DNA from: Dichotomicrobium sp964650735
Lineage (GTDB): Bacteria; Pseudomonadota; Alphaproteobacteria; Rhizobiales; Rhodomicrobiaceae
Reading direction: 5' to 3'
Length of the DNA stretch: 6,797 bases
NCBI GenBank assembly: GCA_964650735.1
Contig: CAZYUT010000117.1
Span: 1 to 6,797 of the forward strand
The notes under the pieces are model-generated. The model ran no database searches and was not told the origin of the DNA. It saw nothing but the letters and a program-made list of their open reading frames with translations. Made by a program: the position numbers and the translations under genes. Shown here piece by piece: positions 1 to 5,471 of this stretch (position 1 is its first letter; each line of letters opens with the position of its first letter).

Positions 1-953
1 ACGGACGCGGCGACCACCGGGCTTGCGGGTTCAGGTTCAGCCGGGCGCGCTGCTTGGGCGCTTGCTGTCTGAGCGATGCTTGCCGTGGTCTCTGCGGGCT
101 CGCGCTCCACCGGCCGTGACTGCGCAGCCACCTGCGGCCGTTCACCCGCCAGACGCGCCAGGATCGTCGCGGGCTCAAGAATGTGGTGCGGCGGACACGC
201 CTTCTGCGGGTCGGGCTTCACAGCATCGCCGAGAAATTCGGCGTTCACGAGATACCGCCTTTCGCAAACCGCTACACTCGGCTGCACGCGCGTCGCCTCG
301 AACGCGTCGTACCCCGCCTTGAGCATCTGCCAGAAGCCATACCAACGATGACCGCGGTGCCGCGCCATGTTCTCGTCGGTCATCCGGAACGGGAAGGCGT
401 GGACGTGGAATTCGCGCTGCCCGCCCTCGAAGGCCTCGCGCGCGATGGCGTAGATCTCCTCGATCAGCGCGTCGGTCATCGCGTAGCAGCCAGCCGAGCT
501 ACAGTCGCCATGCACCATCAGATGCGCGCCGGTACGCCCGTGTGCGGCGTCGTAAAGGTTTGGATAGCCGAGGTTGAAGGAAAGGTGAAAGTCGCTGTTC
601 GGGTTCATCCGGCCGGGGCTGACGGTGTAAAAACCCTCCGGCGCCTGCTTGTCGCCCTCTTTCAGCTTTGGCCCCAGATCGCCGGAGAAAAAGCAGATCG
701 GATAGCTCTTGAACAGGTGGAAGCGGCCGTCATCCTTCTGCTTCCAGATTTCTAACTCCGCCTCTTCCTTGAAAATGCGCATCAAGATGGGCGCATCCGC
801 TGTCATGCCGAGCTTCGCCATCCGCGCTTGCGCGGCGGCCGGGATGGGCTTGAGATGCGGCGCGGTCGCCTCGCCGAGGCAGCCGCTCAGCCCGACAGCG
901 GCAAGCAGAAGCGCAAGCACCGTGAACGCACGGTGAGAGAAAGTGCCAGCCAT
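1..953 (-). CDS. L,D-transpeptidase family lipoprotein (YkuD/YafK-like), 3' end cut by the window
   Basis: Predicted cell-envelope enzyme of the YkuD fold, which makes or breaks peptidoglycan links at meso-diaminopimelate through a catalytic cysteine. The N-terminus is a lipoprotein signal: a hydrophobic stretch at residues 10-24 ends in the lipobox LSGC with C25 as the lipidated residue, so the protein should sit on a membrane facing the periplasm. The catalytic motif HGDCSSAGCYAM has H148 and nucleophile C156. The form of this motif is closer to the YafK/COG3034 group than to classic ErfK/YbiS enzymes. The domain spans roughly residues 55-190. From about residue 270 the sequence becomes rich in Pro, Ala and Glu and looks disordered. 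It is still open at the left edge after 317 residues, so the true C-terminus is not seen. The ATG at 953-951 is preceded by GGGGAA with a 7-base spacer, which supports this start. It lies downstream of accA but across a 159-base gap, so it probably has its own promoter. Whether it forms cross-links, attaches proteins or hydrolyses such links cannot be told from sequence. Confidence 0.88.
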   Translation of the reverse strand, partial: MAGTFSHRAFTVLALLLAAVGLSGCLGEATAPHLKPIPAAAQARMAKLGMTADAPILMRIFKEEAELEIWKQKDDGRFHLFKSYPICFFSGDLGPKLKEGDKQAPEGFYTVSPGRMNPNSDFHLSFNLGYPNLYDAAHGRTGAHLMVHGDCSSAGCYAMTDALIEEIYAIAREAFEGGQREFHVHAFPFRMTDENMARHRGHRWYGFWQMLKAGYDAFEATRVQPSVAVCERRYLVNAEFLGDAVKPDPQKACPPHHILEPATILARLAGERPQVAAQSRPVEREPAETTASIAQTASAQAARPAEPEPASPVVAAS

Positions 954-1045
954 ATACAAGTTCCCCGGCAGTGAGCGATGCGCCGCAGTCAGTCCGCGGC
1001 AAGAAACGCGTAGCACGGCATGGTTTCCGGGCTATAAATCATTCG

Positions 1046-1051
1046 TGTCAA
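1046..1051 (-). promoter_or_regulatory. Possible -35 box upstream of the L,D-transpeptidase gene
   Basis: The minus strand reads TTGACA here, a perfect -35 hexamer about 93 bases before the start codon at 953. The sequence 16-18 bases further on is not a good -10 box (GGAAAC or similar), though -10 boxes in this bacterial group are often weak. This is a candidate only. Confidence 0.25.
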
Positions 1052-1066
1052 TTTTGTGAGGCGAAT

Positions 1067-1100
1067 CACCGCCTTGGTCACGCTTGCGTGAGGCGCGGTG
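1067..1100 (-). terminator. Hairpin after accA, possible transcription end
   Basis: A nested inverted repeat begins 12 bases after the accA stop codon. The inner arms TCACGC (1078-1083) and GCGTGA (1086-1091) match perfectly. The outer arms CACCGCC (1067-1073) and GGCGCGGTG (1092-1100) pair with two extra bases in the second arm. The position fits a 3' end for the accA transcript. No clear T-run follows on the minus strand, so intrinsic termination is uncertain; the hairpin could instead protect the mRNA 3' end. Confidence 0.35.
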
Positions 1101-1112
1101 CCCAGGAGAGGC

Positions 1113-2066
1113 TTACAGGTCGCGGCCGATCGCAAGAAATTTGGCCTCGCGCGCCTTGCGCAGACGATCGCCTGGGACATTGTCATAATCTGCCAGCGCA
1201 TGCTCCAGCGCGTCGCCGACGCGCTCGATCGTCACGTCGCGCGCCCGGTGCGCGCCGCCAACCGGCTCGGGAATGACGTCATCAATGATGCCGAGCCCGT
1301 GTAGATCCTGCGCGGTGATCTTCATGTTGGTCGCAGCCTCCTGAGCCCGCGCCGAGTCATGCCACAGGATGGACGCTGCGGCTTCCGGCGAGGCAACGGT
1401 ATAGATCGAATGCTCCAGCATCATCACGCGATTCGCCGTGGCGATGGCGACCGCGCCGCCGGAGCCACCCTCCCCGATGACCACTGCCAGCATCGGCGTC
1501 TCCAGCGCAAGGCAGCGCTGCGTCGAGCGCGCGATCGCCTCGGCCTGGCCCCGTTCTTCCGCGCCGATGCCGGGATAGGCGCCCGCGGTATCCACGAAAG
1601 ACAACACCGGCATACCGAACTTTTCGGCAAGGTCCATAAGGCGCACGACCTTGCGATAGCCCTCGGGCCGGGCCATGCCAAAGTTGTGGTGCAGGCGCGA
1701 TTCCGTGTCGAAGCCCTTTTCGTTGCCTATGACCATCACTGGACGGCCACGGAACCAGCCCATGCCGGCGACGATTGCGGCGTCCTCGGCGTAGTAGCGA
1801 TCGCCGGCGAGGGGCGTGAACTCGCTGATCAGCGTGCGGACATAATCTATTGTGTGCGGGCGGTCAGGATGTCGCGCGACCAGGGTTTTCTGCCACGGCG
1901 TCAGCGATTCGTAAGTCTGCCTCAATGCCTCGCGGGCCTTCGCCTCGAGCTGCGCGACTTCGTCCTGAAACTCGACCGAACTGTCTTCCTCCGCGAGGGA
2001 CTTCAACTCCTGAATCTTGTTCTCCAGTTCGGCGATCTGCTTTTCAAAATCGAGATAGCTACGCAT
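1113..2066 (-). CDS. accA: Acetyl-CoA carboxylase carboxyltransferase subunit alpha
   Basis: Alpha subunit of the cytoplasmic carboxyltransferase. With AccD it transfers the carboxyl group from carboxybiotin on AccB to acetyl-CoA, giving malonyl-CoA for fatty acid synthesis. The 317-residue product matches the usual length (about 320). It opens with the typical MRSYLDFEKQIAELE segment and a helical N-terminal region (residues 1-55). The crotonase-like core carries MARPEGYRKV (131-140), DTAGAYPG (159-166), the oxyanion-type glycine motif GEGGSGGA (198-205) and SPEAAASILWHD (226-237), all expected of AccA. The start ATG at 2066 is the family-standard start; the upstream AGGA is rather distant (about 15 bases). 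accD is not in the window, as is common, so the two subunits must be balanced from separate loci. No frameshift or missing motif is seen. Confidence 0.97.
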   Translation of the reverse strand: MRSYLDFEKQIAELENKIQELKSLAEEDSSVEFQDEVAQLEAKAREALRQTYESLTPWQKTLVARHPDRPHTIDYVRTLISEFTPLAGDRYYAEDAAIVAGMGWFRGRPVMVIGNEKGFDTESRLHHNFGMARPEGYRKVVRLMDLAEKFGMPVLSFVDTAGAYPGIGAEERGQAEAIARSTQRCLALETPMLAVVIGEGGSGGAVAIATANRVMMLEHSIYTVASPEAAASILWHDSARAQEAATNMKITAQDLHGLGIIDDVIPEPVGGAHRARDVTIERVGDALEHALADYDNVPGDRLRKAREAKFLAIGRDL

Positions 2067-2097
2067 TGAGTTCGAAGCCGTTCCTGGTTGCTGTGAT

Positions 2098-2103
2098 GTA
2101 TAG
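2098..2103 (-). promoter_or_regulatory. Possible -10 box for accA
   Basis: The minus strand reads CTATAC, close to the alphaproteobacterial -10 consensus, 31 bases before the accA start codon. The hexamer at the proper -35 distance (TTATGC) is poor. A perfect TTGACA lies at 2135-2140, but about 31 bases separate it from this box, too far to pair with it. The call rests on the -10 match and its position alone. Confidence 0.2.
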
Positions 2104-2140
2104 GGCGCGAACCTTGGGCTGCATAATTTGTCGCTGTCAA

Positions 2141-2171
2141 GGCGGTTAGCGCGCGCCGCGCTCAGCCCGCC
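2141..2171 (-). terminator. GC-rich hairpin in the xerD-accA gap
   Basis: Inverted repeat with inner arms AGCGCG (2148-2153) and CGCGCT (2157-2162) around a CGC loop, and outer arms GGCGG (2141-2145) and CCGCC (2167-2171). On the minus strand it follows the second copy of the xerD 3' end duplicated at 2171-2187, so it may be the original 3' hairpin of xerD, now displaced by the inserted element. No T-run follows, so its role as a terminator is an inference from position. Confidence 0.4.
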
Positions 2172-2187
2172 TAGCCGCCCGTCAGCG
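2171..2187. repeat. 17-base direct repeat, copy 1 (duplicate of the xerD 3' end)
   Basis: The sequence CTAGCCGCCCGTCAGCG is identical to 2274-2290, where it encodes the last Leu-Thr-Gly-Gly-stop codons of xerD on the minus strand. This copy lies outside the gene. The identity stops sharply on both sides. The two copies flank an 86-base palindromic element, in the arrangement of a target-site duplication. Confidence 0.9.
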
Positions 2188-2273
2188 AAATCCGAAGCGC
2201 TGAACGGGCTCTAAGTTCTTGTTTTCTCACACTTTCTTACGCAAAACTGGTGCCCACTTTTGCTGAAAGTGCT
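2188..2273. repeat. Short palindromic intergenic element, possibly mobile or dispersed
   Basis: This 86-base stretch sits exactly between two 17-base direct repeats. It contains an imperfect 42-base hairpin at 2230-2271: outer arms CACTTTC (2230-2236) and GAAAGTG (2265-2271) pair perfectly. The inner arms GCAAAACTGG (2241-2250) and CCACTTTTGC (2254-2263) pair at nine of ten positions around a TGC loop. A partial direct repeat also occurs: GCTGAACGGGCTCTA (2199-2213) versus GCTGAAAGTGCTCTA (2262-2276), 12 of 15 identical. From memory, the core resembles a palindromic repeat scattered between genes in many Hyphomicrobiales genomes; this cannot be checked here. It encodes no protein. As RNA it would form a strong hairpin three bases after the xerD stop codon and could stabilise or end that transcript. 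Confidence 0.65.
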
Positions 2274-2290
2274 CTAGCCGCCCGTCAGCG
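2274..2290. repeat. 17-base direct repeat, copy 2 (inside the xerD 3' end)
   Basis: Identical to 2171-2187. This copy holds the functional end of xerD: its first three bases (CTA on the plus strand) are the TAG stop. The reading frame of xerD is therefore intact despite the element next to it. Confidence 0.9.
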
Positions 2291-3293
2291 CCGGGTTCTT
2301 CGCCAGCGGGTGATGCGTTTGCACGATCTCGCGCAGGCGTTCCTCCAGGACATGCGTGTAGATCTGCGTTGTCGATATATCGGCGTGGCCGAGCAACTTT
2401 TGAACGGCGCGCAGATCTGCGCCTCGCTCCAGCAGGTGGCTGGCAAAGGCGTGACGCAGCACGTGCGGGGAGAGCTTAACCGGGTCAATGCCGGCATCGC
2501 GCCCAAGCGCCTTCAGTTCCTGAGCGAGCCGCTGGCGGGTCAGGTGTCCGCCCCGGCCCCAGGACGGAAACAGCCAGACCGACTTGCGGTCCGCCGCCTC
2601 GCTCGCGGCAAGGTGGTCATCGAGCGCCTCGATTGCTGGGCCATTCAGCGGGACAATCCGTTCGCGCCCGCCTTTGCCGCGGATGGTCAGCACCTGGCGG
2701 TCGCCCACCAGCGCGCTGCGCGGCAGCGAGACCAGTTCGCTCGCGCGCATGCCTGTGGCGTAAAGCATTTCCAATAGACAGTGCAGGCGCGCAGCGCGCT
2801 TATGCTCGGAGCCTTTGGCCTTCAGCTTGCGGGTCTTGGCCTGCGAGAGGAGTAGGTCGACCTCAGCGACGCTAAGCGTCTTCGGCAACGGTTGCCGCCG
2901 GCGCGGACCTTCGAGCAGCGCAGCCGGGTCGTCGTCACGCAGGCCCTCGGCGGCCAGAAACGCAAAGAACTGCTTGATAGCCGACAGCCGCCGGGCGCGG
3001 GAGGACGCTGCGAGGCCGTGCTCGCCCAGCCGCATCATGTAGCCGCGCAGGTCGCCAGCATCCGCGCACCGGAAACTCCGCCCCAAACCGGTCAGAAACG
3101 CGCCGAGATCGGCCAGATCGTTGCGATAGGCCGCCAATGTGTTCGCCGCCGCGCCCTTTTCCGCGGTGAGCATGTCGAGGAAGCTGGACAGATCGCGGCT
3201 TTCAAAGACGATCCTGTCCGCGCCAGCGCGACCATTTAAAGGCGGCGGATCGCTTGCTTTCATAGCATCGGGTTTCAGCGTCGGGTCAGCCAT
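2274..3293 (-). CDS. xerD: Site-specific tyrosine recombinase XerD
   Basis: Tyrosine recombinase that, with XerC, resolves chromosome dimers at dif near the terminus, acting with FtsK at division. Taking the ATG at 3293 gives 339 residues. A SAM-like core-binding domain covers about residues 34-120 (SFLDMLTAEKGAAANTLAAY onward). The catalytic domain from about 138 has every active-site residue: R183 (GMRASEL), K207 (RGKGG), H277 and R280 (PHVLRHAFASHLL), H303 (LGHAD) and nucleophile Y312 (IYTHV). The C-terminal motifs look more like XerD than XerC. The start is uncertain: no good ribosome site precedes the ATG at 3293, the GTG at 3308 or the ATG at 3263, and the segment before the first domain is about 27 residues longer than in E. 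coli XerD. The frame stays open to 3626, but that stretch overlaps the small gene at 3347-3487 and has no family resemblance. It lies 53 bases after the small membrane-protein gene and may share its transcript. Confidence 0.93.
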   Translation of the reverse strand: MADPTLKPDAMKASDPPPLNGRAGADRIVFESRDLSSFLDMLTAEKGAAANTLAAYRNDLADLGAFLTGLGRSFRCADAGDLRGYMMRLGEHGLAASSRARRLSAIKQFFAFLAAEGLRDDDPAALLEGPRRRQPLPKTLSVAEVDLLLSQAKTRKLKAKGSEHKRAARLHCLLEMLYATGMRASELVSLPRSALVGDRQVLTIRGKGGRERIVPLNGPAIEALDDHLAASEAADRKSVWLFPSWGRGGHLTRQRLAQELKALGRDAGIDPVKLSPHVLRHAFASHLLERGADLRAVQKLLGHADISTTQIYTHVLEERLREIVQTHHPLAKNPALTGG

Positions 3294-3346
3294 GGCGAGG
3301 CCATTCACGGTTGGCCGCACCGGCGCGCAACGAACGGCAAGCAGGA

Positions 3347-3487
3347 TTATCTCAGTTCGATATTGCGGACCGGCTTGGTGATTTCTTTTTGTTCGGGCGG
3401 GAAATACTGCGGCAATGCATACATGGTTCCGTAAAACAACGCAACGATCAATCCCACAATGAACAGGAACCTGAAAAGCGTCGGCAT
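3347..3487 (-). CDS. Small single-pass membrane protein, 46 residues
   Basis: A short reading frame starting MPTLFRFLFIVGLIVALFYG and ending in IELR-stop (TAA at 3349-3347). Residues 4-25 form one clear transmembrane segment. The remainder is a short polar tail with a PPEQKEITKPVRN stretch. The start ATG is preceded by GGGGGAACGGA, a good purine-rich ribosome site, unlike the overlapping frame that extends xerD upstream. The pattern of Arg-Phe-Leu-Phe followed by a hydrophobic helix and a short Pro-containing tail is what I recall for small conserved proteins found next to xerD in Hyphomicrobiales, sometimes mislabelled as histidine kinase. Its function is unknown. It points the same way as xerD, 53 bases upstream, and diverges from aroK. 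Confidence 0.72.
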   Translation of the reverse strand: MPTLFRFLFIVGLIVALFYGTMYALPQYFPPEQKEITKPVRNIELR

Positions 3488-3502
3488 TCCGTTCCCCCAT
3501 GA

Positions 3503-3517
3503 TACCCGGCACGGGTA
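3503..3517 (-). promoter_or_regulatory. Perfect 6+6 inverted repeat in the leader of the small gene
   Basis: TACCCG (3503-3508) and CGGGTA (3512-3517) form a perfect inverted repeat around GCA. On the minus strand it lies just before the ribosome site and start codon of the 46-residue protein. It could be an mRNA leader hairpin or a protein-binding site in the divergent region shared with aroK. Function is not shown. Confidence 0.35.
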
Positions 3518-3547
3518 CAGCTATGGCTGGCCCGACGGCGTCTGATT

Positions 3548-3553
3548 TGTCAA
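3548..3553 (-). promoter_or_regulatory. Possible -35 box for the small gene and xerD
   Basis: The minus strand reads CTTGACA (3554-3548), a perfect match to the alphaproteobacterial -35 consensus, 60 bases before the start of the small gene. The hexamer at a 17-base spacer (CCAGCC) is a poor -10; CCATAG at 3526-3521 is better but has a 21-base spacer. Confidence 0.35.
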
Positions 3554-3652
3554 GCGCCGGTCGGAAAAAAATTGCCTTGAGAGCACAGTTATGGAACCGT
3601 TCGCGGCGGCCAAAGCGGCGCGCCACAGTTTCCGTGCGATTTTCGATGAGTC

Positions 3653-4291
3653 ATGCCTTCAAAGTCCACTGAACCCGACGCGGACCCGAAACCGTCTCAG
3701 GACGAGACCGCCCGCGGAATCTTGGAGGCGCTGGGCTCTCGCAGCCTCGTCTTGATCGGGTTAATGGGCGCCGGCAAGAGCGCGATCGGCCGGCGGCTTG
3801 GCAAGCGGCTGGGACTGCGCTTCGTCGATGCCGACAAGGAGATCGAGGCGGCTGCCGGCAAAACCATCAACGAGATTTTCGCGGATCATGGCGAAGCGTA
3901 TTTCCGCGACGGTGAACGCCGCGTTATCGCGCGGCTTTTGGGCGAAGGGCCGGTCGTTCTCGCCACCGGCGGCGGCGCTTACATGAACGCCGAGACGCGC
4001 GCGGAAATCGCCGAACGGGGCGTGTCGATCTGGCTGAAGGCCGATCTGGATGTGTTGATGGAGCGGGTGTCACGGCGCGATACGCGCCCGCTGCTCAAAG
4101 CCGGTGATCCGCGCGAGATCATGCGGCAACTGATGGATGCGCGCTATCCGGTCTACGCGGGCGCCGACATCACGATTGAAAGTCGCAATGTGCCCCACGA
4201 AATCATTGTGGAAGAGATCGTGGAGGCGATCGCCGCGCGCCTATTGTCCGATGACATCGGCGATACGGACAGTGCAGCCGGCAGCCGATGA
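3653..4291 (+). CDS. aroK: Shikimate kinase
   Basis: Cytoplasmic enzyme that phosphorylates shikimate with ATP to shikimate-3-phosphate, step 5 of the pathway to chorismate and aromatic amino acids. The 212-residue product has the Walker A loop GLMGAGKS (36-43), shikimate-binding D61 (in VDADKEIE), R85 (in YFRDGE) and the GGG at 106-108, the lid RRDTRPLL (141-148, with R145 as the lid arginine), and R164 in ARYPVY. It is longer than the roughly 175-residue E. coli enzyme because of a polar N-terminal extension of about 30 residues and a short C-terminal tail; similar N-terminal extensions occur in rhizobial AroK. The ATG at 3653 is the first in frame after the divergent region; its ribosome site is weak (GATGAG close by), so a later start cannot be excluded. 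It is the first gene of an apparent aroK-aroB-CNNM operon. Confidence 0.95.
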   Translation: MPSKSTEPDADPKPSQDETARGILEALGSRSLVLIGLMGAGKSAIGRRLGKRLGLRFVDADKEIEAAAGKTINEIFADHGEAYFRDGERRVIARLLGEGPVVLATGGGAYMNAETRAEIAERGVSIWLKADLDVLMERVSRRDTRPLLKAGDPREIMRQLMDARYPVYAGADITIESRNVPHEIIVEEIVEAIAARLLSDDIGDTDSAAGSR

Positions 4292-4314
4292 CACCCATGT
4301 CCAAAAAACGATGA
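4288..4314 (+). other. Eight-codon mini-ORF bridging aroK and aroB
   Basis: Reads MTPMSKKR-stop. Its ATG (4288-4290) overlaps the aroK TGA (4289-4291) as ATGA, and its own TGA (4312-4314) overlaps the aroB ATG (4311-4313) as ATGA. It could carry ribosomes from aroK to aroB, since no ribosome site is visible before aroB. It may equally be chance; the peptide itself need not have a function. Confidence 0.3.
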
Positions 4315-5471
4315 GCCAAACCAAAACCGTTCCCGCCAAGCGAGGCGGCGAAAACCGCACCGTGACCGTTGCGCTCGGCCAGCGCAGTTATCCCATTCAT
4401 ATCGGCGCGGGTCTTCTCGCAGATGCGGCCGGATTGATCCTGGCAGCCGGGGATTGGCGGCGCTGCGCCATTGTCACGGATGAGACAGTGGCGCGGCTGC
4501 ATCTGGGCCCGCTGCAGGCAAGCCTCGCGGAGGCGGGGCTGGCGGTCGAGCCAGTCATCGTTCCGGCCGGCGAGTCGAGCAAAAGCTTTGCCCAGCTTGC
4601 CCCGCTGTGCGAGGCGCTGCTTACCCGCGAGGTCGAACGCGGCGACGCGGTCATCGCGCTCGGCGGCGGTGTCATCGGTGATCTGGCCGGCTTTGCCGCC
4701 AGCATCCTGCGCAGGGGTGTCGCGCTGATCCAAGTCCCCACGACGCTGCTCGCGCAGGTCGACAGCTCCGTCGGCGGCAAGACCGGCATCAATACGCCGC
4801 AGGGCAAAAACCTGATCGGCACCTTCCATCAGCCGCGGCTCGTCATCGCCGACAGCGCCACGCTCAACACCCTGCCCGCCCGCGAGTTGCGCGCTGGCTA
4901 TGCCGAAATCGTCAAGTACGGCCTGTTGGGCGATGCCGGTTTCTTCGCCTGGCTGGAGGCGCACGGCCTTGCGCTCCTGCGCGGCGATGTGGAGGCGCGG
5001 GCCACCGCCATCGAGAAGAGCTGCCGGATGAAGGCGGACATCGTCGCGGCGGACGAACGCGAGTCCGGGGACCGCGCGCTGCTCAATCTCGGCCACACTT
5101 TCGGCCACGCCCTCGAAGCCTGGGCGGGCTATTCCGGCGACCTGCTCCACGGCGAGGCCGTGGCAATCGGCATGGCGCTCGCCTTCAAGCTGTCGGAACA
5201 GCTACGCCTATGCCCGCCAGGCCGGCACGCGCGCGTCACGGCGCATCTGGGGGCCGTTGGCCTTCCGGTTGCCATCGGCGAACTGGGCGCGAAGGGTCGC
5301 GGCATCCCCGAGCCAGCCGAACTCATCACCCACATGATGCAGGACAAGAAGGTCTCCGGCGGCCGCCTGACCTTCATTCTCGCGCGCGAAATCGGAGAGG
5401 CTTTCATCACGCGCGACGTCGCAATCGATGATCTCAAACGCCTGCTTTCTGAGGAATGCCGGGGACAATGA
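4311..5471 (+). CDS. aroB: 3-dehydroquinate synthase
   Basis: Converts DAHP to 3-dehydroquinate, step 2 of the shikimate pathway, using NAD and a divalent metal in the cytoplasm. The product has 386 residues from the ATG at 4311 (E. coli 362). The NAD-binding motif GGGVIGDLAGFAAS lies at 118-131, followed by PTTLLAQVDSSVGGKTGIN (143-161) and KNLIGTFHQP (166-175). The metal ligands are E199 (AEIVKYG), H262 (NLGHTFGHA) and H280 (LLHGEAV), with the expected spacing apart from one extra residue before the last. The frame is open back to 4137, inside aroK, but that part is the aroK sequence read out of frame. ATG 4311 gives a normal N-terminus, with GTG at 4272 as a less likely alternative. It begins 19 bases after the aroK stop and no clear ribosome site precedes it, suggesting coupling to upstream translation. 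Confidence 0.96.
   Translation: MSQTKTVPAKRGGENRTVTVALGQRSYPIHIGAGLLADAAGLILAAGDWRRCAIVTDETVARLHLGPLQASLAEAGLAVEPVIVPAGESSKSFAQLAPLCEALLTREVERGDAVIALGGGVIGDLAGFAASILRRGVALIQVPTTLLAQVDSSVGGKTGINTPQGKNLIGTFHQPRLVIADSATLNTLPARELRAGYAEIVKYGLLGDAGFFAWLEAHGLALLRGDVEARATAIEKSCRMKADIVAADERESGDRALLNLGHTFGHALEAWAGYSGDLLHGEAVAIGMALAFKLSEQLRLCPPGRHARVTAHLGAVGLPVAIGELGAKGRGIPEPAELITHMMQDKKVSGGRLTFILAREIGEAFITRDVAIDDLKRLLSEECRGQ

Noticed and set aside
183..755. 190-codon open frame on the plus strand opposite the L,D-transpeptidase
   Set aside because: The opposite strand encodes a lipoprotein signal and intact catalytic motif over the same bases; this frame has no family features.
1359..2069. 236-codon open frame on the plus strand opposite accA
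   Set aside because: Antisense shadow in GC-rich coding DNA; Arg/His/Asp-rich low-complexity product with no recognisable motif, while accA on the other strand is unmistakable.
2067..2273. Possible dif site near xerD
   Set aside because: No sequence with the two 11-base half-sites and 6-base centre of a dif site was recognised here or elsewhere in the window.
3294..3626. Upstream extension of the xerD frame to give a 450-residue protein
   Set aside because: The added 111 residues show no recombinase similarity, overlap the better-supported small gene in another frame, and would make XerD far longer than its family.
4137..4310. Earlier start for aroB inside aroK
   Set aside because: The extra residues are the aroK sequence read in another frame, rich in Arg and Ser and absent from the AroB family.
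4203..5150. 315-codon open frame on the minus strand opposite aroB
   Set aside because: Antisense shadow of a gene with every AroB motif; composition is typical of reverse-frame translation.
5456..5467. Start of the CNNM/CBS protein at ATG 5456
   Set aside because: The GAGGA run touches the ATG with no spacer; ATG 5468 has the usual stop-start overlap and an appropriate upstream purine run. The difference is only four residues.
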